Assembly (NCBI RefSeq): GCF_013426205.1
Contig: NC_089427.1
Span: forward strand, 1,922,001-1,986,000
Direction of reading: 5' to 3'
Source: Metarhizium brunneum
Lineage: Eukaryota > Ascomycota > Sordariomycetes > Hypocreales > Clavicipitaceae
DNA: 64,000 nucleotides
Part shown: positions 24,192-34,132 of the stretch, in pieces
Position numbering within the stretch: the stretch's first letter is position 1
How the letters are laid out: the number at the start of each line of letters is the position of its first letter
Translations under genes and position numbers: made by a program
The notes under the pieces: generated by a model
The model's input: the letters and a program-made list of their open reading frames with translations, nothing else
What the model was told of the DNA's origin: nothing
Database searches by the model: none

Positions 24192-26390
24192 TCAAATAAG
24201 CCCGCCAGCCATAACGATCTCACGGGATCGCCGAACTTGTTGCTTGAGTTTTCTCATCTCCATTCGCCTTCGTCTTGCGTGTTGTTCATCATCTTCCCCA
24301 GGTCGAGAAGCCGTAAGGGTTTCCAGTGCCATCAGGTCAGCGAGAAAACGACGAATGCGAAGACCAGTTTTGTTCCGTACAAAGGCATCAATCTCTTCAT
24401 TACACGCAGCAGAAGCCGCAACATGCAGACCCCGAAGAACGTCGCGGTCCGATATCTCTCGGTCGTCGTAGTCAACTTCGATGGAGTCTGCGCTGCCTTG
24501 AATCGATGACGACCTTCTGGGAATGTTGGGCCGAGCGGTTAGCTTGGCTGGGACCCCCCGGCTTGAAGGGCAGCATATGCCAATATGACGAGGGTCATAT
24601 TGGGAAATAGGCTGCCTTTTTTTACTGCGCCTAGTCTGGGGCGGTCTTTGGCGAGGCGGGCGTGGATCTACATCCGTGCCTCTTCTTTGCTGCCCGTTTG
24701 CCTGGCCATCAAACTGTGTTTCAGCTTGCTGATTGTGTTGGGGTTGAGAGGGCTTCGCCGACATGGTTGACTGTGGCTCAATCTTTGGAACGCGACCAAC
24801 CTGACGTGAGTTTCTGACACCATTTCCTGTATATAGCGTGATGTTGTTGTTATTGTTGTTCAAAACCGCCGTAGGATTCTTTCCAACTCGATGTTGCGAG
24901 TCTCTTCCATGCATATGCCGATGCCCAACATAACATTCCTCGTTACGGGCTTTGGGCTTTGGCATAGTCATGGAATGTCTCCGCCCTGTGGTGATGAAAT
25001 TTGGCCTGTCCCATTGGTATGTTGTCTCATCCACAGCTGTGCTTCCTACCTCTTGTGCAGTTGATTTTTGATAAGGGCTGTGACAATCGGAACCGACATA
25101 TTCCTGGGCCAAGTAACCAGGAGGATGTACCTTGGCGGGTCGATTTTGTCTTAATTCTTTGACTGGTTTCTTTTCAGGTACCTTGGGTCTCGCTGAAGGA
25201 ACTCTAAAGTGAGCCCAGTCAGGATCCGTTGTCAGGTCTTCTTCAACCGCGAAGCAAGGAAGACAGCGCCGAGTTGGCCGCTTCTTTCGCAGTCGATGTT
25301 TCTTCTTCCGAGGTGGCACTTCGTCAATAAGTGCGTATCTGAACTCATCTATATCCCGTGACTGTGCAAAAGATATTTCCGTACCAGTGCTTTGGGATGG
25401 ACGAGAACCATTATATCCGTCCAGTTGTGCAGGTGGACGACCATGGCCACGCTGCCGACGTAACGGAGGTGGCGGTAGACCTGGCTGCAGCTGCTGCAAA
25501 TAATGAGGCACGCCTTGGGCCTGCTCTTTTGACGTCACAGCGAGCCCTGCCGCCCGAAGCTGGGGACGAAACGGGAGGAGTTCTGAGACTGTGTGAAGCG
25601 TTGCGGCGTCTATCGGCGGGGTAGGTGTAGTATTTACAGTCTTTCCCTTTGCACATGTCTGATTTGCGTAAGTCTCGAGATCTCTAGTGAAACCATTCAA
25701 GGCATAGCGTTGGCTGGATGTGCGTGATGCGTTGTTGTTGTGAGGTGAGTTTCTGCCCGAATATTTTGAGACTAGCTGAAGCTGCTGAGCAATGCTCCGA
25801 GATACTGCCGCTACAAGTGCGGAATCAACAGACTGGCGCTTTGAAGGGCTGACAAAATCCGTGGCAGCATCCATCAGACTGTGGCGAATGTTGGCTGGTC
25901 CTCGCTGTGCTGGAACTAAAAGTCTGCGCTGTGACAACTCCAATGGAGGTTTTGGCGCTGCATGTTGAATTACAGGATGCGTAGAAGGATGAGGATTAGG
26001 TTTGCCAGATTCCACAACTTTGCTGCTAGAGGGTGGCTCAGGAAAAGAACTCAGGTCGAATGGAGACTCGGACTTGTGTAGCTGTTGTCGAATGTTTGGG
26101 CTTACATCGGATGACGTCTTTATCCATGTTGGTGATGCTCCTATTTTACCCAACGTGCTAGGAGACGCGTCTTTGTGCCCTTGTCGATCCTTGTCTCGGA
26201 GATGATCTTGCTTCCCGACATGCTTTGGTGGCCCGAGGTTGAAGAGCTTTGTAAATGGTGATTTGCGAACAGAGCAACGAGGCCGGCCAGGGCGTCTAGA
26301 GAGGAATACAACACGGGAGCGCGGGCGATGGGTATCAAATGTACTTTGTAATGAATTGTTTGCCTCAGGGATAGATGCTAGAGGAACCAT
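24192..26390 (-). CDS. Large disordered orphan protein, 732 aa
   Basis: An uninterrupted frame runs on the minus strand to TAA at 24192. The first ATG is at 26390, but the frame stays open to about 26445, where CTAAC and a TAG acceptor-like site occur, so a short upstream exon is possible. Most of the protein is low-complexity, rich in Pro, Arg, Ser and Gln, with basic patches such as KKKHRLRKKRPTRR and an Asn repeat. The last ~110 residues look folded and helical: VDYDDREISDRDVLRGL, then AACNEEIDAFVRNKTGLRI and a charged coiled coil MEMRKLKQQVRRSREIV. I recognise no family. It lies next to SDHAF1 on the same strand. Confidence 0.7.
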   Translation of the reverse strand: MVPLASIPEANNSLQSTFDTHRPRSRVVFLSRRPGRPRCSVRKSPFTKLFNLGPPKHVGKQDHLRDKDRQGHKDASPSTLGKIGASPTWIKTSSDVSPNIRQQLHKSESPFDLSSFPEPPSSSKVVESGKPNPHPSTHPVIQHAAPKPPLELSQRRLLVPAQRGPANIRHSLMDAATDFVSPSKRQSVDSALVAAVSRSIAQQLQLVSKYSGRNSPHNNNASRTSSQRYALNGFTRDLETYANQTCAKGKTVNTTPTPPIDAATLHTVSELLPFRPQLRAAGLAVTSKEQAQGVPHYLQQLQPGLPPPPLRRQRGHGRPPAQLDGYNGSRPSQSTGTEISFAQSRDIDEFRYALIDEVPPRKKKHRLRKKRPTRRCLPCFAVEEDLTTDPDWAHFRVPSARPKVPEKKPVKELRQNRPAKVHPPGYLAQEYVGSDCHSPYQKSTAQEVGSTAVDETTYQWDRPNFITTGRRHSMTMPKPKARNEECYVGHRHMHGRDSQHRVGKNPTAVLNNNNNNITLYTGNGVRNSRQVGRVPKIEPQSTMSAKPSQPQHNQQAETQFDGQANGQQRRGTDVDPRPPRQRPPQTRRSKKRQPISQYDPRHIGICCPSSRGVPAKLTARPNIPRRSSSIQGSADSIEVDYDDREISDRDVLRGLHVAASAACNEEIDAFVRNKTGLRIRRFLADLMALETLTASRPGEDDEQHARRRRMEMRKLKQQVRRSREIVMAGGLI

Positions 26391-26713
26391 CTCGGCCAGC
26401 GAGCACGATGGTGGCAAGACGGTGGAAGCAAAGTTTCCAACAGAGGCTATCCAAGAAAGTTAGACCAAGTAATGGTTATGAAGTACTGCGATGAACGAGA
26501 TGCGCTGCTTGATAGCTACTAAGGCATGATGAGAACACCTCGTCCACGACGCGGCCTTGGTGGATGCTGGAGCGCGAAACATGGCGACGGCCAGGAAACG
26601 TCGAGAGCGAGAGAAGCGGAGCAGTAGGGTTAAGCAGTGAGCTCTTTCTGCAGGAAGAAACAGGCAAGTGCTGGTGTACTTGACCGCGTGTATGGCATCT
26701 GCATGTTCTGCTT

Positions 26714-27087
26714 TCACCTGACATCCTTGATGCCAGGATTGGAGTAGACGTCAAGCTGCCTCCGACCCTTGCGAAGTAGAAACTCAATGGCGGCGAAATC
26801 CCGCTTTTCTATCCTTAGATTCCGATGAAACTCGGCCCTGATGACGAACAGTGTGTTAGGGATATATTTGCAACCATGTATGCAATGCTTCTTTGCTGTG
26901 CACCTACCTCGCGAATTGCTCAAAATGAGCCCGAGTGCTCTTTCATGCGTCAGTAGCAAAGCTTGGGCGACAGCGTCCAATGTCTGGAGATGGCAAATGG
27001 ATAACCTACCGCGGGTTTCTTGCGGCTCTCACGCAGGCAACTGCGGTACAGAGCTAGAACCTCTTTCTGGAGACCGGAGAGGCGCAT
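26714..27087 (-). CDS. Succinate dehydrogenase assembly factor 1 (LYR protein)
   Basis: Assembly factor that protects and matures the iron-sulfur subunit of mitochondrial complex II. Three exons, 27087-27010, 26939-26908 and 26837-26714, give 77 aa, which fits the family. The middle exon is only 32 nt. The N-terminus MRLSGLQKEVLALYRSCLRE contains the L-Y-R motif at residues 13-15, which recruits the Fe-S transfer chaperones. The C-terminus RKGRRQLDVYSNPGIKDV is the typical SDHAF1/Sdh6 ending. Donors are GTAGGT in both introns, with a CTGAC branch site in the first. It is divergent from the FAH-family gene over about 550 bp. Confidence 0.9.
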
Positions 27088-27638
27088 TGTGGTGACGGTT
27101 GGAGTTTACAATGATGCGTTTGATTTGATAGCTCGCCGAATCCGGGAGAGAAATTCACAATGCCGAGCTCTTTGGAGCTCCCAGCAGGCAATGAACAACT
27201 TGAGAGCATCTAGCCAATGGGAAGCTCGCGATTTAGAGGTACGTACCGTCCTTCGGATGGAGTAGCGACTCCCGAAGCCTCCATGCTCGACTCGACGCCA
27301 TTTCCCGGCGGATCCCGATAGCAACTACTAGTACAAAACAACGACGACGTGCGGCTGGCGATGTAAACGGCTCCGGTCTTTCGGTGGGATGATTGCAGTT
27401 CAAAGCCGACGGGATATTTAGCTGATAAGTGTATTACCTTTCTAAAGATTGGTGGTTGGAGTTCCGCGGCCGATTGTACCATTTCGCACACACTGCTTTC
27501 CCGACGTGGTTCTGAACCAAGTCACCATTTATAATCCATCTACCCCGGAACATCAGTACTTTCAAATATCAACCAATTGCCTACCAAACACCGACACACA
27601 CCAACCAGACCTTGTAGTTGCGTTTTCGAAAATTGACC
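27088..27638. promoter_or_regulatory. Divergent promoter, SDHAF1 / FAH-family gene
   Basis: 551 bp between two start codons on opposite strands. Likely a shared promoter region; no specific site is assigned. Confidence 0.45.
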
Positions 27639-28785
27639 ATGCCTGCCTTCTCAGTAAGTGTAGACCACCCTCCTCTCGTTGCAAGCTGCACATGGTCGCT
27701 GCTGGCTGCGCCGACATCGCTTCCCGAGGTTCTGACACTCTTTGCTCAACAGCGTCTTGTTCGCTTCCTCGCCAGAGATGGCCACACGTACTATGGTGAT
27801 GCTATACTCCCAAACGGGGTTACGGACATCGCGAAAACCAAGCGAGCTCGGGTTGTTACCGGTGATATATTTGGACAGCATCAAGTCACAGACCAAGTGG
27901 CTGACGTCCGCCTTTTGCTACCACCCTTGGATCCCGCCCACGTCAAGACAGTCCGATGTCTTGGCTTAAACTATGCCGACCACGCCAAAGAGACAAAAAT
28001 GCCTCAGCCCCAATACCCAATTCTTTTCTATAAGCCTGCTACATCGCTCTCAGGCCCATCTGATCCGATTCCCGTTCCACATGTGGCCCAGGAGGGCACT
28101 GGCTTGGATTACGAGTGCGAGTTGGTCATAGTAATCGGAAAGAGAGCTACCGACGTTTCCGAATCAGAGGCTCTTGATTATGTTCTTGGGTACTCCGTAG
28201 GCAACGACGTATCACATCGAGATTGGCAGATCAAGCGAGGAGGAGGCCAGTGGTCGCACGGCAAGGGATTCGACGGCTGGGCTCCTTATGGCCCAGGTAT
28301 TGTTACCACTGACGTGATAAAGGATCCTCACCAGTTGAAGATTTGGACCAAGGTCAATGGTGAAACCCTTCAGGTGTGTACATTCTAAGTGACTTGGCGT
28401 GATGGAAGCTGCTAATTGCTTTCAGAATGGATCAACTGCGGATTTGATTTTTGGAGTAAGGAAGACCGTCTCCTTACTGAGTCGTGGCGTGACACTTCTG
28501 CCGGGGGACATCATTTTCACAGGAACGTGAGTAGCTTTGGATCGAACCGAGGTGCCATTGAAAGAAATCCTTATCTGACTCGGAACAGGCCCGCGGGTGT
28601 CGGGATGGGCAGGAGTCCTCAGGTTTGGCTCAAAGATGGGGATGTTGTTGAAGTTGGTCTGGAACAAGTTGGAACCTGGTAAGTGCTCTCCGACCAACAA
28701 CGGCAACAAAAACGCATTCGCTAAACATGGCATGATGCAAAGCACAAACACGGTTGACTTTGCAAGGTTGGAGGCAAAGCTGTAG
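27639..28785 (+). CDS. Fumarylacetoacetate hydrolase (FAH) family protein
   Basis: Five exons, 27639-27653, 27753-28373, 28426-28526, 28589-28678 and 28743-28785, give 289 aa. The first exon is just 5 codons (MPAFS); its 99-nt intron has no stop and keeps the frame, so an unspliced reading would add 33 residues not typical of the family. Joined, the start [20 protein letters not shown] is standard. The FAH catalytic fold follows: [21 protein letters not shown], the metal-ligand acidic residues in [21 protein letters not shown] and [17 protein letters not shown]. The size fits the FAHD2 or ureidoglycolate lyase-like/acylpyruvate hydrolase branch. The substrate cannot be named. Probably soluble. 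Confidence 0.9.
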
Positions 28786-29730
28786 ATTCAGTTATAGACA
28801 TAAATGCCTACAATTCCGGATCCCACCACATAACCAGCTGCGCACTTTGTACAATTTGCCCACGTGGATACTGTTGCCTCATTCCGTTACTATACATATC
28901 CTGACGGGTTCCATACCTCCAGATTCACTCCCGCCATGCAATGCATGCGGCCAGGCGCCCAAAAACCAAGATGGCATAGCTTGGCCTGTCGTATGTGGCG
29001 CCTCTGGGTTCAAATGTTCTATTTTCGAGGCCTAGGCACGCAGCGCAGCGCCCGATCCATGCTAGAAGCATGCACATGTGATGTGTGGGAAACAGCTCGA
29101 GAGCCTGAACCAGACAGCCAACAAGATTCACCGAGAGGCCAGGCGCCTAAACCTGCGGGATCGGTGGTGGCTCAGAGGGGCGCTAGGTGTTCGTTCAGCC
29201 CTGGCGTTCAGCTCTGCCATGTCAAGACCCCACATGTGCACCTCCTCCTGCACGTTACACATATCCGCCCGCGACGTCCACTTCAACCAGGTGGTGGCTT
29301 CCACGTGCATCCAACCCTCCATACGGATTTCCAGACTTGGGCGGGCAACGTGCATGAGCTGACTCCGGTACCTAAGAAGCCTTGCTGAGACGAGTTATGA
29401 CGGGAGCACCAGCGCGACGGCGGTCCAGGGATGGGCTGGGGCTCTCCGACATGCAGCCTCACGCTGGCTGCTAGGAGAGGCACTGGGTGGTAGGATGGAA
29501 GATGCCAGACAAGTTAAGAGCCTTGGAGGCGGTCCATCGCTGCGTAAAGGTTCAATATTGCACGAAAAACACGCTCCGAACTCGCTGCCAGCACCTTTTT
29601 ATTGAATAGTGATAACTGTTCACTTTCAAGAAACGGGAAAGGGCCGACCCATTGAAACGTTTGAGACTGCTCGTTTCTGTTTATACGTTGTGCCGTGTAT
29701 GTACAGGATCCTGGCACAAAGGACCTGTCT
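28786..29730. other. Intergenic, nothing firmly recognised
   Basis: 945 bp between two plus-strand genes. A 174-codon open frame (28864-29388) lacks an ATG start and any family resemblance. It likely holds the 3' UTR of the FAH gene and the promoter of the RBR ligase. Confidence 0.35.
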
Positions 29731-32042
29731 ATGCGGCCTAAGCACTCTGACATCATGGACATCACTCAACGCCCCATGCCGGGGTCCTTTATAGACGAGG
29801 ATCTCGCAGAACTATACCACAATCCCTTCGAAACGATTCAAATACTGCAAGATGAATGGCGAGACAAAGACCACGCCTGCCCATGGTCAACAGACAACAT
29901 GTCGGACATTGACCTTGGCGACATTGACTGGCACAAATACGAACCACCCGGTGTGCTTCGCAAGGCACCAAACTTCACTTCCCTCATCCTCCAAGACATC
30001 ATAAACACCTCCATAGACAATGTCAAAGCCCGGGTCGTCCGAGAAGACCACCAAAAGCAGCTTGAAGATGAACGCCATCAAGCCGCTCAGGAGGAGGCTC
30101 GCAAGAACGGTAACCCCCCTAAACCTTATTTGCCCATCATCATACCGCCAGAGAAACCGATAGAACCTGATGCCTCACCTACGACGATTCTAAACGGTGC
30201 AAATTTGGCTTTGGCTTGTTTTAACACCGTGTCTGTCAAGTCGGCCGGGAAAGCGACCGAGGTGACTGTTGTCAAGGATGCGGGCCGGAGAAGATTTGCT
30301 ATCCGGAGGCTGTTTCACAGAACGCCGGAAACGGGTGAGAGCAGTGCGATGGGTGGTGCAAGGGAGGCGCTAAGGCAGAAGTTGGAAGCGAGACTGAGTA
30401 AAGTTGATCTCTCGAATACGGATTCCAAGACGCAGGAGGCGCTCATGGCATTGAGGAAGTCCGGGTTTATTCAGAATGCTGAGCTTCCCCAGCCACCAGA
30501 ACCAGAGGTGTTAGTAAAGCCTTCCTGCCATGTGTCTGCCAAGGGAGGGAGGTAAGCGTGCTAACTGGAATTAGAGAATGCGTATCTTGCCTCGATGATA
30601 TACCTGTTAAGGATGCGGTCAGGGTCCAATGCCACAGCTACTGTAAAGACTGCTTCGTCCGACTCGTCACAGCGGCCACGCAAAATGAGCAACAGTGGCC
30701 GCCGAAATGCTGCCTGAACCAGATACCCTTCCGACTAGTTCTCAAACACATACCCGACGACTTGAAGAAGACATTCCAAGTACGGGCGTCAGAGTGGGAA
30801 TTGCCCATGAGCGAGCGTGTGTATTGCAGCCAGCCCGAGTGCGGTATCTGGATCCGACCCAAGAACATCAGACTCAACAAACGCCAGGGGAAATGCGAAC
30901 GCGGCCATTTAACCTGCACCATCTGCCGTGGCCCATCGCACGGCAACGAAGACTGCCCTCAAGACTACGACATGAACCTCACAAACATTCTGGCTGAAGA
31001 GGAAGGCTGGAAACGCTGCTTCAACTGCCACGCACTCGTCGAGCACGGAGAAGCATGCCAACACATGACGTGCCGATGCGGCACTGAATTCTGCTATGTC
31101 TGTGGCCTGCGCTGGAGAACATGTCACTGCACAATGCAGCAGCTTCATACTCTCAAAGAGGCAGCCGACGCTCGGCGCGAGCAAAGACGTGTCAGGGAAC
31201 AGGCTGAAGCAGAGGAACTCCGCGCCATCCTGGCGCAAATCGAAGAATTCGAGCGCGAAGAAGCCGCTCGCGCTGAGCTCGAACGCCTCGAACAGGCGCG
31301 GCTGGAAGAAGAACGGTGGCAGCAGCAAATAAAAGAACGACTCCGTCTGGAAAGCTTTCGCCGCAAAGAAGTCGAATCGAAATTCCGACAACTGCGTCTT
31401 CGACTCAACGAACTCCACGAACTCCAACAAGCCATGCTGGAGTCGTATCAAGAAGACTGTGCCGCCATGCTCCTCCACGAAGCAGATGCCATGAAACTCA
31501 ATCTCGCGGCGCGTCACGAAATGGAACGAATTGAACTTGCGCAAAAGATTTCGCAAAAGATGTCAACAAGAGAGAACAGCTTTAAGAGCGAGTACGCCGC
31601 GCGCCTCGCGCACGAACGCAAACTCGAGCAAACGTATCTCGAGCAACTGCAGGATTTCTGGAGCGGCAAAGTCAATGCTGAGGCGGAGATTGAACAGTCC
31701 ATGATCCCGCTTAGGAGGAAGATGGACAAAGGACATGGGGCGTGGCAGAGGTGGAGGGACCAGCAGATTGGGGTCTACAAGGCGAAATTAGAGGATGAGC
31801 GGATCATGAAGGAAGAGGTCATGTATAGCCAGTCAGAAAGGCTGAGGGATATGTATGACGAGCGGGAGACGCAATTGACGAGGAAGATGGTGGCTGAGAA
31901 GAAATGGTTTCGTGAGGTTGTCTGCGAGAGAGAGACGTTGTTGGGCGGCTGGGAGGTTTCAGAGATGGAGGGCGACGCGGACAGTCTGTTTGCGAGCGAA
32001 GGAGAGCCACAGAAAGACCCGGAGCCAGAGAATTTGACATGA
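29731..32042 (+). CDS. RBR (RING-IBR-RING) E3 ubiquitin ligase with C-terminal coiled coil
   Basis: Transfers ubiquitin through a thioester on RING2. Two exons, 29731-30509 and 30575-32042, give 748 aa. The 65-nt intron has a GTTAGT donor, CTAAC branch and TTAG acceptor; reading it this way restores the frame into the first RING. The N-terminal ~255 residues are mostly disordered. RING1 starts at C262 (CVSCLDD) with CHSYCKDC; the IBR spans about 344-387; RING2 covers about 408-445, with CFNC, the catalytic Cys421 in HGEACQHMTC, and CRCGTEFCYVC. After CHC a long, highly charged coiled coil runs almost to the end. The target is unknown. An RBR with such a tail is a common filamentous-fungal form. 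Confidence 0.9.
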
Positions 32043-32464
32043 TGAGGACATGATTATGATTTGAGCCTGCATCTTGAGTTGGGTAAAGTGAACCATGGTG
32101 GTCTTTCTATCTATTGCATGGCGGCGCGTTGGTGTGACATTTGGCATTTTGCAATGTATAAAACGCAAATTCAAGGATAGACGAAAGAATCATCAAGACG
32201 CAAACATCAAACCGTCCCTTAAACGAGGTTGCATCCCGCCCTCCTTCACTCAATGGGTGGCGCGAGCCATATAATAAGTCATACACCAGCCGGTCCCGCT
32301 TTGGCGCATCCAAAAAACCCGACGTTACGGAGCGGACTTCAACTCATGACACAACCACGTCTCTCACCACGAATACATGGACCTGGCCCCAACACTCATT
32401 TCTCCTCATTTCCCTTGAAACCGCGATACAATCCAGACAGAATACATAGACCAGAAGCTCCGCC
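32043..32464. other. Intergenic, RBR ligase / Dus4
   Basis: About 420 bp between tandem plus-strand genes; 3' UTR and promoter. No other feature seen. Confidence 0.35.
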
Positions 32465-33858
32465 ATGGCCGTCACAGGGGACTCACTGTCCCCTGGCCCA
32501 ACGCCGCAGTGAGTTCACCTTCAACCACGGCCCTTGTCCACAAAACCGACAACTAATCCGCAGTGTAGTCCTCTCAAAATATTCGACGCAGCAAGGAAAC
32601 AAGACAAATTCATCTATGCCTGTGCGCCAATGGTGCGCTACAGCAAGGTACAGCCCACACTCGCCACTTGTTCGCAGAACCGGCACGAGTACGCTGACCC
32701 CAGCACAGCTCGCCTTCAGACAAACGGTTCACCAATACGGCACGGATCTCTGCTGGACGCCCATGATTCTGGCCAAGGAATTCAACCGCAGTGAATTTGC
32801 TCGCGACAGCGGTACGGTCCTCCCCCTTTTACTTTCCGTCCCACTCATATCATGTATACCTGACCCCCCCGGATAGACCTCACGATATCGACCACGGCGG
32901 CGCAACCGCCCACGATTCTCCAATTCGGCGCCAACACCCCCCTCGAGCTGGCACGCGCATCGTCGCTCGCCGCGCCATTCGTGTCGGGCGTCGACCTCAA
33001 CTGCGGATGCCCGCAGTCATGGGCGTGCGCGGAAACCCTCGGCGCCGCGCTCATGGACCAGAGAGCCCTCGTGCGCGACATGGTGACGGAGACGAGGCAG
33101 CGCCTGCGCCAGGACGGATGGGCCGTCGCCAAGGAGAGCGACATGGAGAGCGCGCGCGGCCGCAGCGTCAGCGTCAAGATCCGCGTCCACGACGACCTGA
33201 GGTATTGCGCTCCCCCCCCAAATCTAACATGCTCCTTCAACAACGGCCAGGCCAGGCTAACGCGGGAGAAAAACACACTTGAAGGAAAACGGTTGATTTC
33301 CTCGACGCCGTCATCGGACACCCGCAGTTCCGCAACGTCGACTGGGTCACCATCCACCCGCGGACGCGGCACACGCCGTCCACGACGCCCATCTTCGCCG
33401 AGGCCCTCGAGATGCTCACGCAGAGGTACGCGGCCACGCTGCCGCTCCTCCTGTCCGGCGACGTGTTCGACCTGTCCGCCCTTCCTATCCGCAGCACGAG
33501 GCCCCCGGACCCGGACCCGTCGACGCCTCGCCCGAGCACGACTCACCTGTCGGGCTTCATGTCGGCGCGGGGCCTGCTCGCCAACCCGGCCCTGTTTGCC
33601 GGCCACGCCGCGTGCCCGTGGGAGGCCGTCGAGACGCTCATGTGCAGGGTGGCGAGGGCGCCGCTGCCGTTCAAGCTGGCGCTGCATCATGTGCAGGAGA
33701 TGACGGCGCCCGGGATGGGCCCGGACAAGAGGGCCCTGCTGAACAAGAGGGAGAGGGCTGAGCTCAACGCCTGCGGGAGCATGCTTGATTTGGTAGATTT
33801 CCTGGATGCAAAGGTGGAGGAGCACACGGGCAGAAAGGGGATGCGCAGGGATTTATGA
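32465..33858 (+). CDS. tRNA-dihydrouridine synthase, Dus4 type
   Basis: FMN enzyme that reduces uridines 20a/20b in the tRNA D loop using NAD(P)H. Five exons, 32465-32508, 32569-32647, 32709-32811, 32877-33201 and 33285-33858, join in frame to 374 aa. Landmarks are HPLKIFDAARKQDKFIYACAPMVRYSK (flavin-binding start), TPMILAKEFNRS, QFGANTP, DLNCGCPQSWA with the catalytic cysteine, VSVKIRVHDD, WVTIHPRTR and LLLSGDVFDL, and a final helical domain starting near GFMSARGLLANP. A Pro/Thr-rich insert (PPDPDPSTPRPSTTH) precedes the last motif. The acceptor of intron 1 was taken as TGTAG, which gives the conserved HPLKIF. Coding sequence is GC-rich. Confidence 0.9.
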
Positions 33859-34132
33859 GCCGGGCGTGAATCCACGTCATGACGAGCAATGTAGAAGGTG
33901 ATCACTGATGATTAATGCACTTTTTTTTTTGCTCTTTTGGAAGGCACATGGGAATAGACGGTAGCACACGACTGAATGACATAGACCTTCACACATAGAT
34001 GGATGTAACCTTGACCATCGTGACACATTCCTCATAACTACCGCAGTGGGAGGCAACGAGTGTCTTTTGCCCAGCCTCAGGTCGTGCAACGCCAGATACT
34101 CAACGCCTATGAATACACTCCCAGGGTCCCCC
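33859..34132. other. Convergent 3' region, Dus4 / Sec10
   Basis: 274 bp between stop codons of convergent genes, with a poly-T run at about 33921-33930. Likely both 3' UTRs. Confidence 0.4.

Noticed and set aside
28864..29388. 174-codon open frame between the FAH and RBR genes
   Set aside because: Starts at GTG, composition not protein-like, no splice continuity to either neighbour.
30558..32042. RING/IBR part as a separate gene starting at 30558
   Set aside because: The frame opens at a GTG inside the intron, not an ATG. Splicing at 30510-30574 joins it to the upstream exon in frame.
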